A DNA stretch of 7,642 nt, taken from Planctomycetota bacterium (GTDB taxonomy: Bacteria; Planctomycetota; Brocadiia; JAJRTI01). Position numbers and translations under genes: made by a program. Where the stretch lies: contig JAJRTI010000057.1 of the NCBI GenBank assembly GCA_024278415.1, forward strand, positions 1 to 7,642, in the 5' to 3' direction. Shown here piece after piece: positions 1 to 5,851 of the stretch (positions are counted from its first letter, which is position 1; each line of letters begins with the position of its first letter). The notes under the pieces were generated by a model that searched no databases, was not told the DNA's origin, and was given only the letters and a program-made list of their open reading frames with translations.

Positions 1-1797
1 ATCGCGTTCGACCCGGCGAACAAGCGCGTGCTCTGGGCCGCCGGGCTGCGGTCTGCCGCGGGCACGAAGCGCTCGTTCCCGCCGAGCCCCAAGTACTACG
101 ACAAGAAGGCCGACGGCATCTACCGAAGCGACGACCTCGGCCGCTCGTGGAGGCTCGTGCGCAACGCGGCGTTCCTCCGCACCCACGCGCAGAACACCTA
201 CTTCGCGTTCGACCCGGCCAGCGCGTCGCCAGAGGGCTGCCGCACGGTCTACGCGCTCACCCACGGCGATGGCCTGCTCAAGACGACCGATGCTGGCAAG
301 ACGTGGCGGCCAGTTGGGCCGAAGAACACTATCGGCCATGCGGTCGTGCGGCAGGCTAACACAGGCAGGCTCTGGCTCGCGGCCGATGAGGGCATCTGGT
401 CGAGCGATGCATCTGGCGAGTCGTGGACTGCGGTCACCCCGCCGGCGAAGCCTGTGCTCTGCATCGTCGCCCACCCGGGCAACGAACGCCTCCTCTACGC
501 GGTCTGCGGCAAGGCCGGCGTCTGGCGCACAACGGACGCGGGAGCGACATGGCGGCCTTGGGGCAACGGCCTGCCGCGGAACATCACGTGGGTGTACATG
601 GTCATGAGCCCGGCGAACCCAAACATCATGTACGTCGACGCGACCCGCTGGGGCGGCCCGGTGCCTTACTACACGCACGACGCCGGCAAGACATGGCACA
701 GGATGCAGTCCCGCGAGCCCGGCTTCTACGGCGCCGGCATCTACTGGGCCGAGGGCCTCGTCGCCCACCCCACGAAAGCATTGGTTGCCTACCATCTCAA
801 CCCGTCGCGTATCACAACCGACGCCGGAAAGACGTGGCGGCTCCTCGGCAGCGGGGTCAGCGGCTCACGCTTCAGTGGGCGGACCGCGGTTGCATTTCGT
901 CCTGACAATCCCAAGAAGATGGCGTTCTTCTTCACGGACCACGGCTGCGCGATCACCGAAGACGGTGGCGATACGTGGGTCTACCGCTCTGCGCCTCGGC
1001 AAGCCGATATCGGCGCCAAGACCATGCCCGGCGGCGCGTACGACCCCACGCCAGGGAGCCGAACGATCGTCTCCGCGGTGGGGGGTTGGAGCAAGCAACG
1101 CCTCTGCATCACGCACGACGACGGCAAGACTTGGAGCGTGTGGAAGGACATGGTGGACAACTATGTCTTCTTCGCATGGCACCCCCAAGACGCGAATGTT
1201 GTCTATGTCGGCGCGGCCAAGAGCAGCCTGCGCAGTGATGACGGAGGCAAGACGTGGAACCGGATCGCGAAGCCGATCCGAGCGATGCAACATGGCAACG
1301 GCGACGTGGCGTACGCTGTGACGCAAGCCCCACGACACAAGTGGCGCATCGAGCGCTCGAGCGATCGCGGGGAGACGTGGACCACGCTGGGCAAGCCAAT
1401 CCCGTACGGCGTGCGCGAGATCGACGTCGACCCTCAAAACCCAGACCGCGTGTACGCCGGCACGAACTACGGCGGCGTGTGGATCTTCGACGGCAAGGAG
1501 TGGCAGAGCCGCGGCGTGGTGGACGGGCTGGAGAAGGACTTCTTCGGCGCGATGATCTTCCAACGGATCGCGGTCGACCCGCGGCAACCCAACGTGGTGT
1601 ACGCCGGCCAGAACCACTGCTGGCGCGGCGCGGCCCGCGGCATCTTCCGCTCGACCGACTACGGCGCGACGTGGGAGAGCATCAGCGGCAACCTCGGGCC
1701 CGACCTGACCGTTTGGTCCATTACCGTCAGCCCGCACGACAGCACGGTCTGGCTCGGCACGGACTACGGCAACTGGCGCCTGCCCGGGCCGGAGTGA
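1..1797 (+). CDS. BNR/Asp-box repeat (sialidase/VPS10/GH74-like propeller) protein, 5' partial
   Basis: The frame is open from the first base, so the gene starts upstream; 598 residues are visible, ending in TGA. I count 11 Asp boxes (S/T-x-D-x-G-x-S/T-W), for example TTDAGKTW at visible residues 95-102 and 272-279, TTDAGATW at 177-184, THDDGKTW at 371-378, SDDGGKTW at 412-419 and STDYGATW at 551-558. Strands between them carry the usual D-P-x-x-P-x-x-V-Y-A-G pattern (DPQNPDRVYAGT, DPRQPNVVYAGQ). This is typical of BNR/Asp-box beta-propellers, as in VPS10/sortilin, GH74 xyloglucanases and many secreted proteins called exo-alpha-sialidase. True sialidase function is not supported: no Arg triad or RIP motif can be assigned and the N-terminus is missing. 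The number of boxes suggests two propellers or one large one. An extracellular role in glycan binding or hydrolysis is an inference. The next gene on the same strand starts 208 bases on. Confidence 0.88.
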   Translation: MAFDPANKRVLWAAGLRSAAGTKRSFPPSPKYYDKKADGIYRSDDLGRSWRLVRNAAFLRTHAQNTYFAFDPASASPEGCRTVYALTHGDGLLKTTDAGKTWRPVGPKNTIGHAVVRQANTGRLWLAADEGIWSSDASGESWTAVTPPAKPVLCIVAHPGNERLLYAVCGKAGVWRTTDAGATWRPWGNGLPRNITWVYMVMSPANPNIMYVDATRWGGPVPYYTHDAGKTWHRMQSREPGFYGAGIYWAEGLVAHPTKALVAYHLNPSRITTDAGKTWRLLGSGVSGSRFSGRTAVAFRPDNPKKMAFFFTDHGCAITEDGGDTWVYRSAPRQADIGAKTMPGGAYDPTPGSRTIVSAVGGWSKQRLCITHDDGKTWSVWKDMVDNYVFFAWHPQDANVVYVGAAKSSLRSDDGGKTWNRIAKPIRAMQHGNGDVAYAVTQAPRHKWRIERSSDRGETWTTLGKPIPYGVREIDVDPQNPDRVYAGTNYGGVWIFDGKEWQSRGVVDGLEKDFFGAMIFQRIAVDPRQPNVVYAGQNHCWRGAARGIFRSTDYGATWESISGNLGPDLTVWSITVSPHDSTVWLGTDYGNWRLPGPE

Positions 1798-1839
1798 CCC
1801 ACCGCAGCCGTTGGTCGCGCCCCATCTGCATGAACAACT

Positions 1840-1865
1840 CGCGACGGACGGCCTCCTCCGTCGCG
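1840..1865 (+). terminator. Stem-loop after the BNR gene, possible terminator without a T tract
   Basis: A perfect 9-bp stem (CGCGACGGA at 1840-1848 with TCCGTCGCG at 1857-1865) encloses an 8-base loop, starting 43 bases after the BNR stop codon. No run of T follows on either strand, so this is not a classical intrinsic terminator. It could stabilise the mRNA 3' end or assist termination. Confidence 0.3.
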
Positions 1866-1932
1866 CCACAAACACCCGGTCGCTTCTCGTAATCGCAGTC
1901 GCAATTCTGATCGTCATCGTCGGCGCGTCACA

Positions 1933-1971
1933 TTGATGGAGCCCATCAACTACGATTGCGATTACCATCAA
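1933..1971. promoter_or_regulatory. Operator-like inverted and direct repeat upstream of the LamG gene
   Basis: TTGATGG (1933-1939) and CCATCAA (1943-1949) form a perfect 7-bp inverted repeat with a 3-base centre. CCATCAA occurs again at 1965-1971, 22 bases downstream of the first copy, about two helical turns. All three half-sites lie 35-75 bases before the start codon at 2006, where a repressor or activator site would be expected. No convincing -35/-10 pair is seen here, so this is a candidate binding site only. Confidence 0.35.
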
Positions 1972-1993
1972 GATTACGCGCTTAGTAGCACAG

Positions 1994-1998
1994 AAAGG
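1994..1998 (+). promoter_or_regulatory. Ribosome binding site for the LamG-GHL10 gene
   Basis: AAAGG lies 7 bases before the ATG at 2006. It supports that start over the upstream ATG at 1936, which is in another frame. A hydrophobic signal peptide follows directly. Confidence 0.6.
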
Positions 1999-2005
1999 CA
2001 ATGCA

Positions 2006-2713
2006 ATGTCACAGCGGCTCCAATTCGTTTGCCTAGCCACTTGGATGTCGTTGCTCTCTCTCGTCGCCGCGGGCGAACCACAGCGCACCCCCCAAACGCT
2101 GCTGCTGGCAAACTTCAACTCGCTGGCTCAGGCCGACTACGCCAAGGGCCGCGCGGCGCTCGCGGCCAAAGGCGCAACGCTCGCGCCGGGCAAGTGGGGC
2201 CAAGGCCTGCGCGTCGGGCCGGGCCAGCACCTCGCGCTCCCGACCGAAGGCAACTTCCCGGCCCAGCGCGGCACGCTCCTGTTCTGGTTCAAGCCCAACT
2301 GGAGCACCGGCGACGGCAGCGGCTCGCACACGCTCTTGTCGTGGGGCTGGGACGACGGCAAGGGAGGCTACGGCGTGCTGAGCGACGGATGGTGGGAGCC
2401 GGCCGGCGCGGGGCGCACCTACTTCGTCTTCGAGAACCAACTCTACGCGCACTGCAACAGCCCCATCACTTACACCCAGGGCAAATGGATGCACTTTGGG
2501 CTCACGTGGGAGTTTAGCAAGCGCGTCGCGATCCAACTTTTCCTGGACGGCCAGCGCGTGGCCGCCACCTCCGGCAAGCCCTACGATTCCATCCCGAACC
2601 CGAACACGCCGCTTTACGTCGGCACAGACCGAGGATCGGGACTGACCCGCGGGAGATCCGCTGACGGCGTGTTCGACGCGCTCACCATCCTCGACCGAGC
2701 GCTGGATGAGTAA
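2006..2713 (+). CDS. Secreted LamG-like (concanavalin A-like jelly-roll) domain, N-terminal half of the broken gene
   Basis: This half has 235 residues. Residues 1-22 form a signal peptide: a basic residue near the start, a hydrophobic core through LATWMSLLSLV, and a plausible cut after VAA. The rest fits a LamG_3/ConA-like jelly-roll: LANFNS opens the domain, TLLFWFKPNW is the typical core strand, QGKWMHFGLTWE and IQLFLDGQRVA match the W-x-H-h-x-h-T and h-x-h-Y-h-D-G strands, and LYVGTD followed by DALTILDRALDE is the usual close. Such domains bind carbohydrate or position enzymes on polysaccharide. The frame stops at TAA (2711-2713) just before the final LamG residues, which continue downstream in the same frame. 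If translation stops here, the product is a secreted, nearly complete lectin-like domain with no catalytic part. Confidence 0.85.
   Translation: MSQRLQFVCLATWMSLLSLVAAGEPQRTPQTLLLANFNSLAQADYAKGRAALAAKGATLAPGKWGQGLRVGPGQHLALPTEGNFPAQRGTLLFWFKPNWSTGDGSGSHTLLSWGWDDGKGGYGVLSDGWWEPAGAGRTYFVFENQLYAHCNSPITYTQGKWMHFGLTWEFSKRVAIQLFLDGQRVAATSGKPYDSIPNPNTPLYVGTDRGSGLTRGRSADGVFDALTILDRALDE
2711..2713 (+). other. In-frame TAA interrupting LamG-GHL10 (codon 236)
   Basis: The stop sits between LDE and QIRAVF of the LamG terminal motif. The 9-base context TGAGTAACA recurs at the natural end of the same frame (3880-3888). Confidence 0.85.
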
Positions 2714-2725
2714 CAGATTCGCGCG

Positions 2726-3886
2726 GTGTTCAGGCTGCAGGAGCCGAACTGGCGCGCGATCGAAGCTCGCCGCGATGCGTGGCTGACCGACGTGATCAAG
2801 CAACCTTACCGCCCCAACCGCGATCCGCAGGGCCGCATCTTGGAGAGCCGTGCGCTGCTCGACGAGTGGTGCCGGTGGATGACGCGCAAGGGCGCCGAGG
2901 AGGTGGTGGACAAGATGGTCCGCGCCGGGTTCAACGTCTACATCCCCTGCGTGTGGCACGGCCGCGGCGCGTGGTGGCCGAGCAAGCTTACGCCCATGGG
3001 CGCCCGCGCGGCAAAGCTGCTCGCGCAGGAGCCCGAAGGCTTCGACCCGCTCGAGTACTTGATCGAGTTGTGCCACGCCAAAGGCATCGAGGTGCACCCC
3101 TGGTTCTGCGTGTGCTATGGCGACCCGCGATGGGAGCCGCTGAAGCCGTTCATCGAGGAGGGCACGCCTAAAGGCGCGTGCGAGGCCCACAACCCCGCGT
3201 TCCGCAAGTTCATCATCGACCTCATGATGGAGGTCGTGACGCGCTACGACGTGGACGGGCTCAACCTCGACTACATCCGCACTAAGGGAGTCTCTAAGAG
3301 CAAGACCGCGCGAGAGTCGTTCCGCAAGCGGTACGGCCTGGACCTGCTCGAAGCGGTGAAGCAGCCACAGCCCAATGGCTGGCCCAACGCCAAGGTCGTG
3401 CAGTGGCAGAACGCCGCGATCGCGGACATCGTGCGCACCGTGTCCGCGCGTGCGCGGGCAGCGAAACCTGGCATCGTGATTAGCATCGACGGCCACCCGC
3501 GGCTGCCGACCGACTCGCCGGGCACGCAAGGCCGCGACGGCTTCTGGTGGGCGCAGGAAGGCTGGATCGACGTGATCTACAGCATGGACTACGGCCGCAA
3601 CCTGTCGTGGCAGAAGGCGGCCGCAATCCGCGCCGCGCTCAAGCGCCCCGCCGCGCTCGTGACCATCGCCGGCAACTACGAGCGGCTCCCAAGCGGCAAG
3701 GTCGTGTCTCGCGACGGACAACGCGTTGCAGACTTGATCGCGTTTGGCCAGCGCACATCCCGCGGCAACGGCGTCGCGCTCTACTGGTATGGTTCGCTCG
3801 ACGACGCGCAGATTCAGGCGCTGCGATCGGGCCCGTTCAAGGAGCCGGCTGTGGCGCATTGGGTGCGGGCGTCGTCACGTGAGTAA
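2726..3886 (+). CDS. Glycosyl-hydrolase-like 10 (GHL10) domain, C-terminal half of the broken gene
   Basis: This half has 386 residues from the first GTG after the stop. No Shine-Dalgarno precedes that GTG and it has no signal peptide, so an independent gene is unlikely. It fits GHL10 (PF02638, formerly DUF187), a TIM-barrel family that includes YngK and the E. coli cell-division glycosidase DigH (YddW). Visible barrel strands, numbered in the joined protein, are RAGFNVYIPCVWHGRG (about 306-321), GIEVHPWFCV (360-369), the hallmark YDVDGLNLDYIR (414-425), PGIVISIDGH (489-498) and WIDVIYSMDYGRN (521-533). Acidic candidates for catalysis are D417, D422 and D529; none is proven. The likely role is hydrolysis of a glycan outside the cytoplasm, possibly peptidoglycan-type strands as for DigH, but the substrate is unknown. 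It ends 37 bases before the convergent DUF4058 gene. Confidence 0.82.
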   Translation: MFRLQEPNWRAIEARRDAWLTDVIKQPYRPNRDPQGRILESRALLDEWCRWMTRKGAEEVVDKMVRAGFNVYIPCVWHGRGAWWPSKLTPMGARAAKLLAQEPEGFDPLEYLIELCHAKGIEVHPWFCVCYGDPRWEPLKPFIEEGTPKGACEAHNPAFRKFIIDLMMEVVTRYDVDGLNLDYIRTKGVSKSKTARESFRKRYGLDLLEAVKQPQPNGWPNAKVVQWQNAAIADIVRTVSARARAAKPGIVISIDGHPRLPTDSPGTQGRDGFWWAQEGWIDVIYSMDYGRNLSWQKAAAIRAALKRPAALVTIAGNYERLPSGKVVSRDGQRVADLIAFGQRTSRGNGVALYWYGSLDDAQIQALRSGPFKEPAVAHWVRASSRE

Positions 3887-3923
3887 CATGCAATTGGAGC
3901 CCCATGAGCACGAGCGTTTCCCT

Positions 3924-4709
3924 CTACCGCAAATCCTGCTCCCTCAGCCACCCATCGAGCCAGTCCGCGTCGTCCCCAGACAATGGGGGCTCTGGCGGCT
4001 CCCCTGTGTAGTCGAGTTGGAGGTCATAGCGTGCACGAACATAGATATCCCGCAACAGCGGTTGAAGATCGAGTGGCGCGTCCGGATCGTTGGGCTTGAG
4101 CGGCACGGGGACGGCGGGGATGGGGCGCCGCAATCCAACGCACCAATAGCGCCCCATAGGCCGTTCCTCGACCGAGGAGACCATCAGGTAGTAGTCTGCT
4201 TCCGGCAGTTCGCCAACCAATACCGGCGGCCGCACGCCGGCGCGAAGCAGGTCGATCTCGACCAAGTTCACGCTCGACATGAGCCACTGGTGGCGCTTGT
4301 GCATGTACGTAGTGCGCGAGTTGGATGCGAGCACCTTGTTCGCCGGGGAGAGCACTTCTATGACGGTCACAACTTCTTCGCCCCCGGCCGCTCGGATTTC
4401 GATAAAGTATTCGCGCAACTCGTCCTCGATCACGACCTGCACGGACACGGCGTCCGCAACTGCTGCGCTTCCGCTGTCTCCATACGCAGGCGCCAGAGGC
4501 TCGCGTACGGACAGGTCCGGCACGAACAGCTTCCGCGCCGGGTCGTCCTCGCTGCATAAGTAGACCCGCTCCTCGATGCGCACGGTGTAGTGGGGCGCGA
4601 TTTTGAGCGACAGCGCGTCTCGGATCGACACAATGAGGCTGTGATGCACGTCCGGCCAGATGGCCGGATGCTCCAGGTAAGGGTCCATCCCCGGGAAGAC
4701 GTAGGGCAT
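3924..4709 (-). CDS. DUF4058 family protein
   Basis: This intact gene encodes 261 residues, the usual length for DUF4058 (PF13267). The start motif FPGMDPYLEHPAIWPDVHHS, then VRIEERVY (43-50), VPDLSVRE (63-70), VVTVIEVLSPANK (113-125), LVEIDLLRAG (149-158), the RYDLQLDY stretch (227-234) and a PPLSxxDAxW tail are the family's signature features. No signal peptide or membrane segment is present, so it should be cytoplasmic. The function is unknown. The PD...E-V-L-S-P arrangement recalls the Uma2-type (PF05685) PD-(D/E)XK fold, but this is only a resemblance. The ATG at 4707-4709 is supported by AGGAG seven bases upstream and by the conserved N-terminus. The gene has its own promoter candidate behind the nagB terminator, so it is probably a separate transcript. 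Confidence 0.93.
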   Translation of the reverse strand: MPYVFPGMDPYLEHPAIWPDVHHSLIVSIRDALSLKIAPHYTVRIEERVYLCSEDDPARKLFVPDLSVREPLAPAYGDSGSAAVADAVSVQVVIEDELREYFIEIRAAGGEEVVTVIEVLSPANKVLASNSRTTYMHKRHQWLMSSVNLVEIDLLRAGVRPPVLVGELPEADYYLMVSSVEERPMGRYWCVGLRRPIPAVPVPLKPNDPDAPLDLQPLLRDIYVRARYDLQLDYTGEPPEPPLSGDDADWLDGWLREQDLR

Positions 4710-4716
4710 GTGCCGG

Positions 4717-4721
4717 CTCCT
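4717..4721 (-). promoter_or_regulatory. Ribosome binding site for the DUF4058 gene
   Basis: AGGAG on the minus strand, 7 bases before the ATG, fixes the start at 4709. Confidence 0.75.
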
Positions 4722-4754
4722 GTAAGGCCGCGTGAATGCGTAACCCGACCGCTA

Positions 4755-4783
4755 AGTGTACTCCGATAGCAACGCAGCGTCAA
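4755..4783 (-). promoter_or_regulatory. Sigma-70-type promoter candidate for the DUF4058 gene
   Basis: On the minus strand the -35 TTGACG (4783-4778) is followed by exactly 17 bases and a -10 TACACT (4760-4755). These match the consensus at 5 of 6 and 4 of 6 positions. The leader to the ATG would be about 40 bases. The spacer ends in CGGAG, as in the nagB promoter. Confidence 0.55.
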
Positions 4784-4820
4784 CGGCCGGCTCGACGGCC
4801 CGCAGGAAGCGTCGCGACAA

Positions 4821-4859
4821 GAAAAAGCCCCAGCACGTGTCGCCACGCGCCAGGGCTTT
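4821..4859 (-). terminator. Intrinsic terminator after nagB, GCGA tetraloop
   Basis: On the minus strand AAAGCCC (4859-4853) pairs with GGGCTTT (4830-4824). Inside it, two G-T pairs lead into GCGCGTG pairing with CACGTGC (one further G-T), closed by the GNRA-type tetraloop GCGA. This makes a continuous stem of about 16 pairs followed by five T, starting 30 bases after the nagB stop. It separates nagB from the DUF4058 promoter. Confidence 0.85.
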
Positions 4860-4889
4860 AGCCCGGATAGCGGAAAAGCCGGGGCTTGT

Positions 4890-5300
4890 TTACATACCGT
4901 ATTTCTCTTTCATCGCCTGCACGTGCTTGTAGTGGTCCGCGTGCTCCAGCTTGGATGCCGCGCCCTCTTCAAGGATGACGGTCACCTTCCCGGGATGCAA
5001 CTGGATAGCGGACGCGGTGATCTGCGACGTGACCGGGCCTTCAAGCGCGGCCGCGACCACGCCGGCCTTCTTCTCGCCGTCGGCGATCATGAGCGCGTGC
5101 TCGGCTTCGAGGATCGTGCCGATGCCCATGGTGAGCGCGAAATGGGGCATGTCCTCGCGCTTGCCGCCGGCGTGCTGATAGAACAGCTCCCAGTTGTCGT
5201 CGAGCGTGCCCTGGGTGAGGCCCTCCACGCGGGTGCGCGAGGTGAGCGACGAGCCGGGCTCGTTGAAGGCCCAGTGGCCGTCGCCGCCAATGCCGAGCAA
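4890..5300 (-). CDS. nagB: NagB C-terminal half (active-site half)
   Basis: Homology continues upstream to the base after the TGA (5342); 5300 is only the first possible start (TTG) and has no clear RBS. In joined numbering it holds LGIGGDGHWAFNEPGSS (137-153). Its D142, H144 and E149 match E. coli NagB D141, H143 and E148, which open the sugar ring and transfer the proton. SRTRV (156-160), FALTMGIGTILEAE (189-202), GEKKAGVV (210-217) and IQLHPGKVTVI (234-244) are further NagB blocks. The Trp at 145, where Ile is frequent, is a small variation. Without the N-terminal half, which carries the phosphate-binding loop and D67, this part would not be expected to work alone. Confidence 0.8.
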   Translation of the reverse strand: MLGIGGDGHWAFNEPGSSLTSRTRVEGLTQGTLDDNWELFYQHAGGKREDMPHFALTMGIGTILEAEHALMIADGEKKAGVVAAALEGPVTSQITASAIQLHPGKVTVILEEGAASKLEHADHYKHVQAMKEKYGM

Positions 5301-5342
5301 CTGGATGTCGATGCCGCCTGCGGCGTCGATCTCGTCCTCATA

Positions 5343-5345
5343 TCA
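5343..5345 (-). other. In-frame TGA interrupting nagB (codon 121)
   Basis: The stop lies between HCQ and YEDEI. The reading frame is identical on both sides. Confidence 0.88.
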
Positions 5346-5705
5346 CTGGCAATGCGCCTCAGGGTCCGGCGCCAAGCCGTTAGGCACGTGCACGTTGCTC
5401 ATGCAGATGTTGATGTCCTTGAAGAGCTGCTCGTACATGAACCGCGCGTAGCTCTGATCCTCCTCCGGCGACTTGCTCATGTCCATCGAGATGCCGAGGT
5501 ACTCGTCGAGGTTGAACGTGATGACGCTGGAGAAATCCAGCCCCTCCTCCTTGTGCAAACGGATGAGTTCCTGATACGTGCCAATCGGCGTGCGGCCGGT
5601 TGCGAAACCGAGTACCGAGTTGGGCTTGGTGCGCACTTGCTCGGCGATGATCGCCGCGGCGCGCTTGCTCATGTCGTCGTAGCTGTCGACGATGACGATG
5701 TCCAT
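5343..5705 (-). CDS. nagB: NagB N-terminal half
   Basis: This half has 120 residues from ATG at 5705-5703. That start is chosen because AGGAGG lies 5 bases upstream and MDIVIVDSYDDMSKRAA is a typical NagB N-terminus; the open frame further upstream to 5945 is non-coding leader and promoter. Visible family blocks are LGFATGRTPIGTYQEL (32-47), the sugar-phosphate binding loop, and FNLDEYLGI (64-72), whose D67 corresponds to the catalytic base D72 of E. coli NagB. SYARFMYEQLF (85-95) matches the S-Y-x-x-F-M block. The frame then meets TGA before the GIGxDGH active-site segment, so the truncated product should be inactive. Confidence 0.88.
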   Translation of the reverse strand: MDIVIVDSYDDMSKRAAAIIAEQVRTKPNSVLGFATGRTPIGTYQELIRLHKEEGLDFSSVITFNLDEYLGISMDMSKSPEEDQSYARFMYEQLFKDINICMSNVHVPNGLAPDPEAHCQ

Positions 5706-5710
5706 GTGGT

Positions 5711-5716
5711 CCTCCT
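5711..5716 (-). promoter_or_regulatory. Ribosome binding site for nagB
   Basis: A perfect AGGAGG on the minus strand lies 5 bases before the ATG. It decides the start at 5705 against the longer open frame. Confidence 0.88.
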
Positions 5717-5775
5717 GGAGGGACGTGCGCTGAGGGGACAAACGAGCACTTGCCGGCTCGTGGGAAAGATCGAAA

Positions 5776-5804
5776 ATGATACTCCGTTCCACGGCCGGAG
5801 TCAA
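5776..5804 (-). promoter_or_regulatory. Sigma-70-type promoter for nagB
   Basis: On the minus strand TTGACT (5804-5799), 17 bases, then TATCAT (5781-5776): 5 of 6 matches at both boxes with ideal spacing. Transcription would start near 5769, giving a leader of roughly 65 bases. No riboswitch-like fold is evident in that leader. Confidence 0.72.
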
Positions 5805-5851
5805 GCCACAGGCGAGCCAAGCATGTGCGCTGTAGACCGGCCTCTTCCCTT

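Larger units (their letters stand above)
2006..3886 (+). pseudogene. Whole LamG-GHL10 gene, interrupted by one in-frame TAA
   Basis: The two halves listed below are in the same frame with nothing lost or gained between them. The end of the LamG domain reads TILDRALDE-stop-QIRAVFRLQ. LamG-like domains usually end in a continuous string such as LDEAQIRALY, so the stop falls inside a conserved element rather than between two genes. Read through, the gene would encode a protein of 626 residues: signal peptide, LamG-like lectin domain, then a GHL10 TIM-barrel domain. One base change (for example GAA to TAA) would explain it. Whether this is a true nonsense mutation, a sequence error or readthrough cannot be decided from the sequence. 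Confidence 0.8.
4890..5705 (-). pseudogene. nagB: Glucosamine-6-phosphate deaminase gene, interrupted by one in-frame TGA
   Basis: Joined across the TGA at codon 121 the frame gives 271 residues, normal for NagB (about 240-270), and both parts align with the family without a gap: HCQ-stop-YEDEIDAAGGIDIQLLGIG corresponds to the usual C-x-x-Y-E-x-x-I...LGIG run. No frameshift is needed. NagB converts glucosamine-6-phosphate to fructose-6-phosphate and ammonia in the cytoplasm, the committed step of amino-sugar use. Promoter, RBS and terminator are all in good order, so any inactivation would be recent. The original codon may have been CGA (Arg) or TGG (Trp), each one change away. It could also be a sequence error. 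Confidence 0.85.

Noticed and set aside
100..1690. Tandem DNA repeat in the BNR gene
   Set aside because: Similar GACGCCGGCAAGACGTGG-like strings recur, but they encode Asp boxes and the DNA between them is not repeated.
865..2118. 417-codon open frame on the minus strand
   Set aside because: It is antisense to the BNR gene, has no recognisable domain, and crosses the intergenic region.
1933..2517. 194-codon plus-strand frame starting before the LamG gene
   Set aside because: It overlaps the LamG frame, becomes Arg-rich, and has no RBS as good as the one at 1994-1998.
2033..3859. 608-codon open frame on the minus strand
   Set aside because: It lies antisense across the LamG-GHL10 gene, its translation is Arg/Ala/Val-rich with no recognisable domain, and it is the expected mirror of GC-rich codon use.
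3887..3923. Terminator between the convergent LamG-GHL10 and DUF4058 genes
   Set aside because: No stem-loop with a T tract is visible in these 37 bases on either strand.
5315..5345. Selenocysteine at the nagB TGA
   Set aside because: The position is not a redox or catalytic site in NagB, and the weak hairpin after the TGA does not look like a bacterial SECIS element.
2711..5345. Alternative genetic code
   Set aside because: The two interruptions use different stops, and TGA (1795-1797) and TAA (3884-3886, 4890-4892) also close genes at natural ends in this window.
4890..5705. Frameshift in nagB
   Set aside because: Translating across 5343-5345 shows the two halves are in the same frame; the break is a TGA codon only.
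5725..5832. GTGCGCTG direct repeat exactly 100 bases apart in the nagB upstream region
   Set aside because: Eight bases is too short to stand out in GC-rich DNA, and nothing else in the spacing supports a site.
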